Origin: Proales similis
Taxonomy: Eukaryota > Rotifera > Eurotatoria > Ploima > Proalidae
NCBI GenBank assembly: GCA_019059635.1
Contig: JAGVRJ010000004.1
Coordinates: forward strand, 1,302,001 to 1,366,000
DNA: 64,000 nucleotides
Direction of reading: 5' to 3'
The position numbers and the translations under genes were made by a program. The notes beneath the pieces are model-generated. The model was not told the origin of the DNA and searched no databases. It worked only from the letters and a program-made list of their open reading frames with translations. Positions 36,801 through 47,600 of this stretch are shown here, in pieces; the stretch's first letter is position 1; each line of letters starts with the position of its first letter.

Positions 36801-38175
36801 TTTCAATCGAATAGGGCGCCAGTCTGCTGCCGATCAACCTCAAACTGTCCAGCGAGTTATCTCTCAGTGCGCCGCTCGATGATATGCAAGTGTCGACCAA
36901 CAGCTTAACTAGATCTTCGCCGAACGAGCTCTGCATGCTCTTGAACGCACATTTGAACATTTGCTGTCCAACGAAGCTGAACAACTGAACCGGACTGGCG
37001 AGGAACCATTTGGCCAGCTGGCAAATTGACTCGAACATTTCGTCCAGAATCGACGAACCCAACGCAAACATCTCCTTCACTCGGCTCTCAATGTTTCGAG
37101 GCGAGTCCTCACGCAGCAGCTGTTTAACCTGCTTTTCCAGCTGCTTGCAGCCGTTGGGCAGCGTGAAAACGATCGAAGCGACCAGCAAGTCGAGCGGACG
37201 AAGAAGGTCGCCGCCGGCCGCTTCGATTGTCTCTCTTTCAAGAGCCGCTCCGTACAATTCGGCCAGCGTGACAGATATTTGAAAGTACTCGCGCAAAGCA
37301 TCGAACGTGTCGTAGCGGCACTTTTCATCTTCGATCGTTTCTAACGAGAGCTTCTCTCTCAGGCCACGAACGAAATCCATCAGTTTGAGCGAGTTGGCCG
37401 TCTTGAGCAGGAAGCGAACCGCGCTGCACACGTTCTCGTCTCTGAGGCGAGCCAGCTTGCCGAGCAGACGATTCGAAATTCTGATCAGACTCTCCTGTCC
37501 ACACTTGAGACTGGCGATCGCTTCGAGAATGACGGCCAGAATGTCATGGTCGTTGAGCAGCTGCTCGAGCTCTTTGATTATCTCCGCGTGCTCTGACTCG
37601 CTGAGTATGTCCGGCAGGCAGTTGACGATCTCTTTTCGCAGCTCGATAAACTGAATGCTTTTCACAAGTTCGACCAGCTTCTGACACAACTGCTCTGGCT
37701 TGAGTATGCGAGGCTGGTACCGGAACTGGTTGAGGATATAAGTGGGCACGTTTATCTCGAGGCCCATCACCACGCGCTCTGGCTCGCCGCTCTCGCAGTA
37801 AGCGATCAGCTTTGACATCAAATAGTCGCACAGCTCTTGCTGAAGTGGCTCAATTTCGATCAGAATCTTTAGCAGACTGTCCTGATTGGAGCTGTGTGTG
37901 ACCATTGATTCCATCTGATTCTTGGTCGGCATCAATGACATCAGAAAGTTGATCTCCTCCTCGAAATAGAGCTCCAGCGAGCTGATCAACTCGCGCACTT
38001 TCTCCTCTTCGTTCCTGCCACCTCTGCTGCGCACGTTGCCGCCCTCGCTCAGCTTTTCTTGCAGGCGAGCTTGAAATATTTGCTGGTGAACGCTTAGTGT
38101 GTTAGAGGTCAGCTTGTTGCCGTTCAAATGCAGACCCAGCTGAGCCATCAGCGCGATGAAATCGGACGAGTCCAT
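33859..38175 (-). CDS. FANCD2: Fanconi anemia group D2 protein (FANCD2), intronless
   Basis: A single 1438-codon exon (human 1451). FANCD2 with FANCI is clamped on DNA at interstrand crosslinks and monoubiquitinated. Family stretches in order: NCLPDILSESEHAEIIKELE, LLVDTC, VRKIYEIVSSIAYSA, KQLSSGSLRFKQIGVIGAIM (the human monoubiquitination site lies in the matching STVFKYKLIGIIGA; Lys517 here is aligned), INLLPQM-type LNLLPQMMSFMQ, VVNWFIELVNVF. About residues 850-925 hold an added Lys/Arg-rich then acidic segment. The start at 38175 is the first ATG; upstream codons lack one. The frame is fully open over 4.3 kb while neighbours are intron-rich. It converges on the sushi gene with 128 bp between stops. 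Confidence 0.93.
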   Translation of the reverse strand: MDSSDFIALMAQLGLHLNGNKLTSNTLSVHQQIFQARLQEKLSEGGNVRSRGGRNEEEKVRELISSLELYFEEEINFLMSLMPTKNQMESMVTHSSNQDSLLKILIEIEPLQQELCDYLMSKLIAYCESGEPERVVMGLEINVPTYILNQFRYQPRILKPEQLCQKLVELVKSIQFIELRKEIVNCLPDILSESEHAEIIKELEQLLNDHDILAVILEAIASLKCGQESLIRISNRLLGKLARLRDENVCSAVRFLLKTANSLKLMDFVRGLREKLSLETIEDEKCRYDTFDALREYFQISVTLAELYGAALERETIEAAGGDLLRPLDLLVASIVFTLPNGCKQLEKQVKQLLREDSPRNIESRVKEMFALGSSILDEMFESICQLAKWFLASPVQLFSFVGQQMFKCAFKSMQSSFGEDLVKLLVDTCISSSGALRDNSLDSLRLIGSRLAPYSIEIKRLLDTIEYFEVNQVRKIYEIVSSIAYSAQGENEAGRLQQQLNELVNKQLSSGSLRFKQIGVIGAIMMIRSMQISSDSSDDDQISLASLASSNSSSSSSKASSEIKSIWQMIMTASKSCPESLGLFEDNLTFILHKSSISNEVEQLIKENLASITRELFEIDANFGSKLKPYKQKLGSFKVNYEFGIDEQSQGALNLLPQMMSFMQKRNVFLLQSKTSLPIVTLASTFRLMGALERKEFTTLDGYLGMPILSISDIANSSELVSKFASTLNEEEKQIVCDNIFYVVNWFIELVNVFAAHMPRMRSQDETVTKLVCRLNSVYELSLLLLSLLPYMRHYRPPLAVFGLGDSSTGDSQAPMVGSVLKLKESKKKRRSVKRKKTGEKKTAKRKKVQKVDEEDECCDEDGGELDDDMAEKELVNDTEDEEDDEQMVASTVESIDEHELPKLLVFVRDFDLTNLNFIRLKLDLTQSIPDTVESHGRAGQGYQDSESVKMRPEVLAFLLSDLNQKLASVLKPSSGGGRVGSVMSTASKPTRMHSFLQLNVLDAKRAAELVVKECFESVCDQLEQISGHVKCIQEKNDGIRDPIELTSQSNLSILKCFAHLIKLVNTLLVWLNETNSWKQIQTVLKMLSAKLDLRSDMTRHEHNSAVELYSYKYLSNLKEVIMDLGTADLLAQTMELLCNKVFARNSEMSSDAVRKCRQILTQTCRSFLLNDYNSKFAPVSVSKQSSNEAIVNILSIYFKNEEKPLELAEQVAEIMVDENYLSDRENCGHFSTLKLHFASYFKVLIEFSVNRLKAVESKQLRSIGTSRQAIDEALDEIKRVVHLHSSLIDLKRVSSLKEINVLGLLKNSRLFLTNFLKHSMPWLDQAFEQNRQQVATVLRQVQDSVHYLQEICLTNSNMAIAKQAPVYMKVVESLFLRVKQLLYVNQSDAAFSVDLFQNKHCRLSSSGKRSSRSAQASSQADLSESHNLEETAMSEE

Positions 38176-38436
38176 GTCGGTGATTCCAAACAAATTTACA
38201 TTAAAGAACAAAACAATTTATTCGCAAACAGGAAGCAGAACGTTCACATCACTCTCGACATGTCACTCACTGCATGCACAAGCCAGAACGGCAAAATAAT
38301 CTTGTTGAGAATCGGAGAAAGAGAATTGTGTATTTGAGCTTTTGTGCGATGGGCAGCAGTCGGCATTGAACAGCAAACAAGAAACAAACGAATCAGGCCG
38401 CCGTGGATCTCACGCCTTTTTGATGAAGCTTTGAGC
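38176..38436 (-). other. short spacer between the small sushi gene and FANCD2
   Basis: 261 bases. On the minus strand AATAAA at 38222-38217 is the likely 3' signal of the sushi gene, and it lies only about 42 bases before the FANCD2 ATG. No separate core promoter for FANCD2 is obvious. Confidence 0.5.
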
Positions 38437-39067
38437 TCAAGCTGATTGTAGAGTCATGAATTGTTTTTTACATTTAACAGGAATCCTGGACGACCACCGG
38501 CCAGAAGGCAGACAGACCACAGTCAGATCGTCTTTAGTGTACTCCGGCTCGAATCCTTCCTCGCATTCGTAAATCACATACGAGCCCTCGGCGATTCCTT
38601 TTTTTTTTTAATGAAATTTTCACTTCGTTTTGAATTGGCGTTGCTCTCAGGTTTCAAACCATCACTGGCCTTGTTGAGTGTGAGCTTGTTCTTGAGAATT
38701 TTGACATTTTGAGCCGGCTCGCGCAAAATGTCAAGAGAACAAGAGGCTTGCGATGCTTGCTCACAACTCGGCTGACTGGTCCACTCGCCGTTCTCGCATG
38801 TTATCAAACCCTCGCCAACAAGCCGATAAGAAGGCAGGCAGGCAATTTCGTACGAGCCGTCGTACGCCTCAGGACCGAGTTTCACCAGATTGTTCACCTT
38901 CCGATAGCCACCGGTTGGCGGCGCCGGTGGAGCAGGACACGGCTCTTGGTCTAATTTTAAACTCAGCGATGCGGCAACAATATATTTGACGGCCGTAAAT
39001 GCTTACATTGAGCCATTGAGCCGGTGGCCCACGCGGCCAAAGCAGCCAAGAAGATCATAAAGCGCAT
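38437..39067 (-). CDS. small secreted protein with two sushi (CCP) domains, 170 aa
   Basis: Three exons (minus): 39067-39007, 38950-38660, 38597-38437; introns 56 and 62 nt. Signal peptide MRFMIFLAALAAWATGSMA. First CCP: EPCPAPPAPPTGGY..GSYEIACLPSYRLVGEGLITCENGEWTSQPSC. Second CCP: CSLDILREP..GSYVIYECEEGFEPEY..VVCLPSGRWSS..VKC. Each shows four Cys and the Trp of the module. It ends ten residues after the second domain with no anchor. CCP modules bind proteins in extracellular or immune contexts; the partner here is unknown. Together with the larger sushi gene it flanks FANCD2. Confidence 0.85.
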
Positions 39068-39107
39068 GTTTGGTGGAAATGTCGCCTTTCAATCTGTTGG
39101 ACCTGAA

Positions 39108-39114
39108 TTTTATA
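39108..39114 (-). promoter_or_regulatory. TATA box of the small double-sushi gene
   Basis: On the minus strand TATAAAA at 39114-39108, about 45 bases upstream of the ATG at 39067, in the position expected for a short leader. Confidence 0.5.
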
Positions 39115-39365
39115 TTTGAATGGGGCCAAATTTAGACGAGTTCTAATAAAAGTAAACGAACGAAACTATGCGGGAATTAGAATGGCACTCAAATCGGCTC
39201 AGCCAAAAGAATGTTGACGCTAAAATTTTATTCGGCTTTCGCAAGTTGGGGTGAGAGTGAGAGATGGTCGGATATCGTCAAAGAACGTATTTTCTAGGCT
39301 TATTCGGCTGCTTTCTATTCAAAGAAAAATAATAAACGACGGAACTAAAAATAAAACCGAAGAAT

Positions 39366-41171
39366 TTAAATTGGCAGTTCGAATCGAACTCCGACCGATG
39401 CCGCCTTGGCCAGACCGACGATCTGTGATAACTTGACAGCCTATTGAATAGAAATGGGAGAATTTAAGAAGAAGCATCAGAATGAGGTCAAAAAAAGGTT
39501 TACCATTGCGGCCGCCTCGTCAAGATTGTCACAGGCAAGAATTCGGAGACGACTTGAAGCAATCAGGGCTTTGGCGTCGTCCACACGGGTTCCTTGTAGG
39601 CGGACTACGATGGGCACGGTTAGCTTGAGGCTTTGTGCGGCCTCAATGATGCCCTGAGCGATTGTGTCACAGCGCATGATTCCTCCGAAAATGTTCACCA
39701 GAATCGCTTGCACCTTTGAGCAGGTGACAGAGGCGTCGAGTTTTGTTGATTTTGAGATTCGCTTACTCGTGGATCGGCAGTAATGAGTTCGAATGCCTCT
39801 TTCACTTGAGATGTGGTCGCACCGCCTCCGACGTCCAAAAAGTTGGCCGGGCTTCCGCCATGCAGCTTGATGATGTCCATAGTGGACATGGCCAGTCCAG
39901 CACCTGGTCAGCAATTTAGCTAACGAGACCGGTTGAGAGGTTTCAAAAGAAGAAAGCGCCAACCATTGACAAGGCAGCCAATCTCTCCGTCCAGGCCGAT
40001 GTAGTTCAGGTTGGCTTTGGCGGCCTTGGTGTCTCGCCAGTCTTCCTGTGACTCGTCTTTCTTGGAGAATATGTCTTGCTGCCGAAACTCGGCGTTGTCG
40101 TCGATGTTTATTTTGCAGTCCATGCACAGAACTTGAATTGAAGGAGCGAGCTGTAGTCAAAGCCAAGCATCTAGATAATCACAACTTGCTTACTGTTTCC
40201 ATCAGTGGTCTCCGAGAACGGATTGATTTCGAGAAGGACGCAGTCTCTCTCCTGAAAAAGCTTGTACAAGCGAACCATTGTGTCGGCGGCCTGCTCGTGC
40301 GCCTTGCCCTCAAAGCCAAGCCGAGTGGCGATCGACAGCGCCTGAGTCTTAGTAAGGCCCTTGTCGATATCGACCGGCTCCTTGATAATGGCGTCCGGAT
40401 TCTCAGCCGCTATTTGCTCGATGTTGCTGCCGCCCTGGGTGCTTGTGATCACAACTGGTCCCTGGTAGGCTCGTTCGAGGGTGATTGCAAAGTAGAACTC
40501 GCGTCTGGTGAAGATTCGCTCGCAGACCATCACCTGGTTGCAAGGCTTGCCTTCGCGGCCGGTCTGTTTTGTGTAAAGTCTATGACCGAGCATGTTCTTT
40601 GACACTCTTTCTGCCTCTTCCGGGCTATAGTTTGCAAATTCTGATCAAATTCACCGCACGCCGAACAGCTCTTGTATATCTGTACCTGTAAACAAGTTTG
40701 ACGCCACCTTTCATGCCGCTGTCAAAAGTGCCTTTGCCTCGACCGCCAGCCAGAACTTGCGCTTTGATGACCACGTCTTTGCCGAGTGCTGGAAGCAAAC
40801 CGAAGACGCTTACTCTCAGAGCAAAAGGAAAGCGCAAATAGCCGTTAGAAGCCCACCTCCGCTTTCTGTCGCGTGCTTTACTTCCTCGGGCTTTTCGGCC
40901 ACTTGGAACTTGGGCACAGCAATGCCGTAGTCTTTCAAGAGGCCCATTGAAATGTACTCGTGCAGAAGCAGATAGCTTCTCATTTGGCTTTTCGAGTTCA
41001 ATTGAGAATTGAAGTTATTCAGCAGCTAGTCGCGTTTTGAAAATAGACTTAAGTTCGGGTCAAATGTCAGCTGCTTGTTCTTTTGCGCTTTACCTGTCGA
41101 GAAGAGCCCAGGGCAGCGTTTCGGATCAGGCTGGCGCCAAGACTAATCGAGCTTTTACAAAAGTTGGCCAT
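39366..41171 (-). CDS. SUCLA2: succinate--CoA ligase (ADP-forming) beta subunit, mitochondrial
   Basis: Eight exons (minus): 41171-41094, 41025-40857, 40788-40686, 40624-40194, 40131-39964, 39903-39767, 39713-39504, 39440-39366; 456 residues (human 463). It makes ATP from succinyl-CoA in the mitochondrial matrix. Exon 1 encodes a basic, Ser/Ala-rich import signal ([15 protein letters not shown]). ATP-grasp and CoA-ligase landmarks: [130 protein letters not shown]. These match the ADP-forming rather than the GDP-forming paralogue. Confidence 0.95.
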
Positions 41172-41433
41172 TCTCTCTTTCCTCTAAGATACCAAATTTT
41201 CGAATATTTTCGTGCAATACGTGCGCGCTGTACGCTCTATTTGGACTCGCTTTGAACCTTTCAGCGGTCTCGATAATTTATGCTTATGCTTGCAACTCGT
41301 ATACTCGCGCAATAAGACCGCGCCTCTGCTCCCTTCTCTCTTGCTCGTATTGCATGGCGTTGCGATTCAAGCGTCATTCTCCAACATTGCACATTAATCT
41401 GCACTGTTTGCACATGCCGTAAACTGTGAGCGC

Positions 41434-41465
<32 letters not shown>

Positions 41466-41546
41466 TATTCTCTCTCTTATTCTCTCTCTTATTCTCTCTC
41501 TTATTCTCTCTCTTATTCTCTCTCTTATTCTCTCTTATTCTCTTCA
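41434..41546. repeat. pyrimidine microsatellite with 12-nt higher-order unit
   Basis: A CT run is followed by TTATTCTCTCTC repeated five times exactly (41465-41524) and two shortened 10-nt copies. The plus strand is almost pure pyrimidine plus single A residues. Confidence 0.9.
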
Positions 41547-41711
41547 AATAATTTCAAACAAGTGAGATAGAGTTAAGAATAAGAAAATCAAAAGCTAATC
41601 GGCTTGTCCGCCAGCTCCTGAAATAATTATTGGATGAAATTTCAGCTGAAATTCTCGATCTGTTTTCGACTGAATGAAATAAAAATCTTGAGAGTGACCA
41701 GTAGGAGCAAG

Positions 41712-41784
41712 GACTCCGTGGCGCAACTGGTAGCGCGTCTGACTCCAGATCAGAAGGTTGCGTGTTCGAGTCACGTCGGGGTCA
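41712..41784 (+). tRNA. tRNA-Trp (anticodon CCA)
   Basis: The acceptor arm GACTCCG (41712-41718) pairs with CGGGGTC (41777-41783, one G-U), followed by discriminator A. The anticodon loop reads CTCCAGA with CCA at 41745-41747. The T arm is GCGTG TTCGAGT CACGT. The intact A box (TGGCGCAACTGGTAGCGC) and B box (GTTCGAGTC) are present, and a T6 run starting about 41788 ends transcription. No intron. It lies in the gap between SUCLA2 and Ena. Confidence 0.95.
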
Positions 41785-43143
41785 AATGTTTTTTGCCAAC
41801 GCGCCTTTTTAACAAGCAGCGGCTCTCAATTCGCTTACTCCGCAATCATATCAAGTCCTTATCACCTCTCTCGTAATCCAGTCAGGTAATGATTCAAGAC
41901 AAGCGAAGCCGCGTAGCGACCTTGAATATTGTCACTGATTTCGGAAAAACAAAACTAGAATTTTCAATTTGATTTTGAAAATTTGTTGTTTATTCGTCAA
42001 AGCTCGAGAAATAGAAGAGAGATAGAGAGAGAGAGAGAGAGAAAAAAAGTAAAAAAGAGAAAAGAGTGAGTAAAAGTAAATGAGTGCAAATTCAAACGAA
42101 GGCGTCAATGAGCGAAAAAGACGTTTGGTCTGTGATGGTCACAAATGAATGTCGGTTCAGGTAAGTTGGCTGGCTTGCTTGCTTTCATTGTTGTGAGCCT
42201 GGTTTGGGTGGAAAAAACAGAAATAATTTGCAATTACAATCAACTTAGACAAATACGAATATCACATAGGAGAACAAAGGCTGAAGGAGGTGAGCACATG
42301 GTTGGACAATTGAGTGGCGTTGGATAGAAAGTCGTGGTTCGAAACGGCTCGCGAGTGCTGGCTGCTCGAGTTGCTGCAATCAGACTGAGAGCAAGTGTGT
42401 CACACTGCCTTGTGCCTCATAAATATTGAAAGGTTAATAAACACAAATAATAATAATAATAAAGATAATGATAATAAATAAGCGTCTCGAATGACTCGAG
42501 TTGTACGAGTTCGCGACGACCGATGTCGGTTTGTATTGTTTTGATCGACTAGTTCAAGTCGGTCATCATCACCATTCAATAGGAGCCGTTTGCGTGCCAG
42601 TAATTGCTGTTGTTGTTGCTGTTTTGTTTGTACATTTGACTTTGAATCGAGTTGAGAGCGGCTTTGGTTGGTTGATAAATATTAATCGCAACAAGCGCCT
42701 GTGATAGAGAGAGAGATGCAAAGCAAAAAGAGGAGAGGCGATGCTTCAGTTCACACTTTTAAATACTCGAGAAATGAAAAACTCAACACAATCAATGTCA
42801 ATGAAGTAAACAGACATGAAGCGATGCTGTTTTGAAGGGCTCTCTTTGGCTGGGTAGATTGCGCAGCAGCGATTTGATAGATGTACTTGTCCGCCTTATT
42901 GCCGTATTCAACTGTGCACCGCACAGCGGTCTCTTTCTCTGCGGGTATATCTCTCTCTCTCTATTGTGGTCTTGTGTTGGCTGGACGATCGAGTCAAGGT
43001 TTTATTTGGATTAAAAAATGTTGAGGAATCGAGAGGAAAAAATGAACATCGCAAACGCCTGCTTATCGGCTGGCCAGAACAAACGAGTGAGCTTTTTCTT
43101 TTCTTATTCTTTTTTTTTTCTTTGCTTTTTACACGCTTCTGTT

Positions 43144-44616
43144 CTATCGCCTCAACTCGTTCAGAATGCAGCTGATTATATCCGACTTGAACGACTGCAG
43201 CTCCTTTCTGAACTCGACAATTAGCTCTTGCTTTAGCTTGTCGTAGTTGCTCAGCGCATTCGAGTCGCCGCTGCCATTCATTGCGGTGCCATTTGTACCA
43301 TTGCTGCTGGTGCCGTTCTGTCCATTTAAATTGGCTTTTTTAACGTTTGAAGTCATGCTGGTCGCTGTGGGCTTTTTGGCCATTAGACTGGACGGCTTGT
43401 AGCCGCTTGATGTGTCGATTTGATCGTCGCCACCATTCTGCTGCATTTCTGAATGTTTCTTTTCTATTTTCTGCCGAATCTCAGTGAGGAAGTCTAGTTT
43501 GGGCGCCGTCTGTTGGATCGGTCGATTGGCGTTCGATTCTTGTCTCTTGGGAGCGGCGGCCACTCTCACAGGCTCGTTGACTGTATTGGCATTCATGAGC
43601 GGTGGTGGTGGCGGCGGAGGAGGTGCGCCTCCGACCCCAGAGGAGCTCGACGTACTGAACAGTCCATTGGGTAGTGGCGGAGGGGGCGGCGGGGCTGCCG
43701 CGTTGGACGACTGCACCGGTGCTGCTGCCGAGTCTGGTATGACGTCGTAAATCTTTTGAGAGTAATTGTCCGTGTTAGAGAACAGGGGGCCAGAAGGCGG
43801 CGGCGGCGGAGGTGGAGCGGCAGAGTTGATTGACATGCCTGAGGTAATTGTCGAATTGTGAAAGTTGTAATTGTCCGAGCTGGTGCGGTTGTGGTGGCTC
43901 TGCTGCTGCTGCTGGTGGTGGTGGTACTGCATTTGTGATGCGCTGTGGTAGCCGTTCTGGTGGTTAATGTTTATGGATAGACCGTGGGCGGACGACGTGG
44001 ATGATGTGGACGATGTAGATGAAGTGGACAGTGGCGGCGATGTGACCGTGTTTAGCTGGCCCTGGCGCAGGTACTGGCCAGAGGCAGGTGTTTGCTGGTG
44101 CATTCCATTCCGACTCTCTGCCTCGTCGTAAATGGATTGGTTATAGTCGTTTGAAGAAATAGATCGCTTGCCGATTGATATGTTGTCGCCGTTGGCCGCC
44201 GCCATTCTGTTCAGATTGTCGACTGCCTGCTTGAGTGTGTTGGAGAAGGCCTCTGCTTCTTCTTTGACCTGAAAATGCAGCCCGTATACTTGCTTGAGGT
44301 CGCGCCACTGGAGAAACGTCTGACCGGCAAGATTGTATTTTATGCCCTTGGTGAGTAGACAGTTGATGACCACCTCCTGATCTTGCAGCTTGCGGCCCAC
44401 CACTCGATAGGTCTGACTCATGGCGTTCTGATAAATTTGAACTTTGGCAATGCCCGGACAGCTGCCGCTTGTGCTCCATTTCTTGCTGGCGTCATCGTAG
44501 ATCATCACATTGGCCCGAGCGCTCACTATGGCCTGTTCGTTGCCACTTTTAGAACACACACAAAGCAAATTAGTGAGTCAAAGTGAATGGTACGATAGGT
44601 CAGCTGCATACCTCAT
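43144..44616 (-). CDS. ENA: Ena/VASP actin-regulatory protein
   Basis: Two exons (minus): 44616-44612 and 44545-43144, 468 residues; exon 1 holds only ATG plus two bases. Ena/VASP proteins elongate actin filaments at leading edges, filopodia and growth cones. The EVH1 domain spans about residues 2-115 (QAIVSARANVMIYDDASKKW; YRVVGRKLQDQEVVINC; FLQWRDLKQVYGLHF). The middle is Gln/His/Ser rich with three polyproline tracts of 7-8 Pro that bind profilin. The C-terminal EVH2 includes a Lys-containing KLDFLTEIRQKIEKK stretch and the tetramerising coiled coil YDKLKQELIVEFRKELQSF, ending LNELRR. The tiny first exon would allow alternative promoters. Its upstream flank is 3.7 kb without genes. Confidence 0.93.
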
Positions 44617-47600
44617 TTTCAAGTGCCGCTCTTTCCCTTAAGACTTGGAACTGAACTGTCTGGGTGTTGTTTGATTTTGTGATGGCGATGTGGTTTCGGT
44701 AGTTTATTTTTAATCTAAGCTGCTGACTTCAAATTGCATCCGATGTCCGTTCCGGCGCGGCTCATCTAAACTCTAATTGTACAGACCGCATGAACAGCAA
44801 CTCGTTCACACAAACCGCAGCCACAAAGCGATTATGAATGGCCGTGCGGCGAATTAGCGAGCGATCGAACATTGCCGGCTCGCACAAGCGCGTGCACTCA
44901 CACTCCAATCATGACGGGAGCGGTGGATTGGCGCGGCTGGCCGACCGACGGCAACGCGGATGGAACGAATAATATGGCGCTATTATGAGCCTGGCGTACG
45001 CCTGTCATTCAGGGCGTTGCCTCGGCCAGGCGCATTATGCGTCCAGTCGCTCAGGCTTCCTCCCTCCCTCTCTCTCTTTCTCTCTCTGGCAGATAAATCA
45101 ACGATCGATCATGATGTTCGCTCGTTCGTCGATGAATTCGGCCACCATTGAGAAACATAAGCCAGATGTGCGACTGGTCAAGCCGGTCATAATTTATGCC
45201 GCTGGACTCTTTAAACGCTCCTAATTATGTCTGACATTAAGGCAGCTGCCAAAGAGGAAAGCCCTTGAACATTCTGAATCTTGCAAACGCTCATTTGCTC
45301 TCATTTGGCCAAACAAAAGCCGGCCTGCCGCTGGCTCTTCGCTGGCCAGTCGTTCGATGAGAATTCGAACAGCGTCTGCTCGCTCGTCTAATCAAACAAC
45401 GCGGTCACAAATTGTTTGCTCGACTGCGAGCAGAGGCAACAACAACCAAAATGAATGAGCAATGCCTTTCAGAGAGCAAGACACTCTTTATGGGAGCGTG
45501 TGTGTATGTGTACGTGTTTGTGTTGTGAGCGCGCGTGCATGCTTGGATGAATGGATGGAATGAATGGACCATCATTCACTTGGTTAATTCAATCGAGTCG
45601 AGCATTTGATCCTCGCTCAGATTAACCAACAACGATGGCAGTGATTGCGTCGAGCAGAGAGAAACAAAAAAAAAGAAGAAGAAACGAAAGAGCAGCTCGA
45701 GAAGGAAAAAGGCTTTAATATTAGGACGGAAGGATGAGCCATGGCAAATTTTAGAGCCAAGCGATTAGGAAAGGACCCGTTCGAGCCCTGACTTGTTCGT
45801 CGGCCAATTATGTGGCGGTGCTCGGTCTCCCCAAGGGCCGGCGCGCGACTTGAAATCGATCGAGGAGCAGTGTTTCTCAAGAATCACATGTTGCTCGTCG
45901 TGCGCTCTCATAATACAATGCCTTGTTAATTAGGCCAATTTGGAAGTGCAAATAGGCTCGGCGGGCAACTGCATCATTCTCAAGCAGCAATACATATCTC
46001 ATCTAAGCTTCGAATATGCAAATCAAAACATAAGGCGTCCAAGCTTGTTGTCCAGTGTCTGGGAATCATTACGCGCACCAAACGAGAGAGTGCGCACACA
46101 CACACCCATAAAAAGAAAAATAGAGAAAATAGACCACAAATAGGCAGAGACCACGAATAGGCATCTGAGGCCGACACTTGAACTCGAGTCAAAGTCTAGG
46201 TCGGCAGCGCTCTGAGCTCAATCTCAAATAGAATCAAAACTGAAGGAACTCCATAATAAGCGAGAATTAAATAATCACTAATAGAGCCCAAATGAATTGG
46301 AGCAGTGTGCCTAGAGCAGCGATCGGATTAAGGCTCGATTGAAAGATTAATTTGGCGAGCAAGATAGATAGACATCGAACAAACAGCGAGCGACATCAGC
46401 CGGACGCTCGTAAATACTAAACATGGAGCGAAGGAGAGACAGAGAGACTCTGAATGAATGAATGAGTGAGTGAAGATGATTGGCGACGACGGCCGCGATG
46501 ACGACCAGCGCGATCATCACCCAAAAAAGACCCTTCAAAACAAGATGATCGAAAATTAGGACCGAGCGGACAGCAACAATGAGCGACCAGTGGCCCTGGA
46601 TTAGACTCATGCAAGCATAAATAGATGAATATGGTCCATCAAGCAACCCTCGCTGTCTGCCTTTATGTTGTTTGGAGTCCCTCTCTCTCTCTCGCTATTA
46701 AATGTTAAATTGCGGTCGAGGATCATGTTCACACAAACGAATCTAGGCTTTAATGTCGATAGACGCTGCTCACGCGCCACTCGATCGCGCTCGTTGTCTG
46801 TCGACTTGTTTGCCGCCGATGCAATCCATTGCCGACTATCGAGCGGCGAGATGTAGATTCACTGGGCGCCATCTTCATCGCTGCCAGTTAGTTAGATCAT
46901 AAACAAAGACTGAGCGCGTTCTGGCGAATAGACTGAACGGGTCGAGCCTCTCGTGCAAACCGTATGTTTCAGTCGGATCAACGGCTTTGCAAGGGGTCAG
47001 GCGGAGAAAGAGAAAATTTGGCGTAGGAAAGCTCTCTGCCTCCTGCCTCTGATTTAATTGCATTTGCGTGGACCCGCTTGAGTTAGAGATCGGCAAACTG
47101 CTGTGGCCCTTTTGATCGAAGCAATCGGCAGCAATCAAGCACCGTTCTGGCTCCTCTCTCGTTGCTTTAATGCACCCGACCCGGCTATCGCAAGCACCGA
47201 CCACCAATATTGGCCGAGAACAATCGACTTGATTGATAAAACAGAGTCTTGAGCCAAACAAGATTCACTTGGCCTAGTTGGCGGCGGTTCTTGTCAGCTC
47301 ATTTAACTTTTCAAAGTTTACGAGGCGAAAAGTAATAAATCATGCTGCAATAAATCAGGTATCGAGGCCATCTGAAAAAGGCCAAAATCGGCTTGAGAGA
47401 GCATGAGCTAATGGCGAAGAGCGCGATGCCCGAGCGAGCCGACGCCACTATTATTGCGAGTTCCGCATTCATTCGAATAAACAGACAAAGCCGAGCAGCG
47501 AGTTGGTCAACAGAGGCACAAGTTGCAATAATAATGCCGCCGGCATATGCTGATCAAAGGCTGATTATTCTGATCGAGTCATTTGTTGATTGTGCTGTTT

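Larger units (their letters stand above)
41172..43143. other. intergenic region around the tRNA gene and the Ena 3' side
   Basis: Apart from the tRNA and the pyrimidine repeat it holds GA runs (about 42016-42042), AAT triplets (about 42446-42480) and CT runs (42950-42962). Minus-strand AATAAA motifs at about 43005-43000 and 41994-41989 are candidate ends for short and long Ena 3' UTRs. No other gene is seen. Confidence 0.45.
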
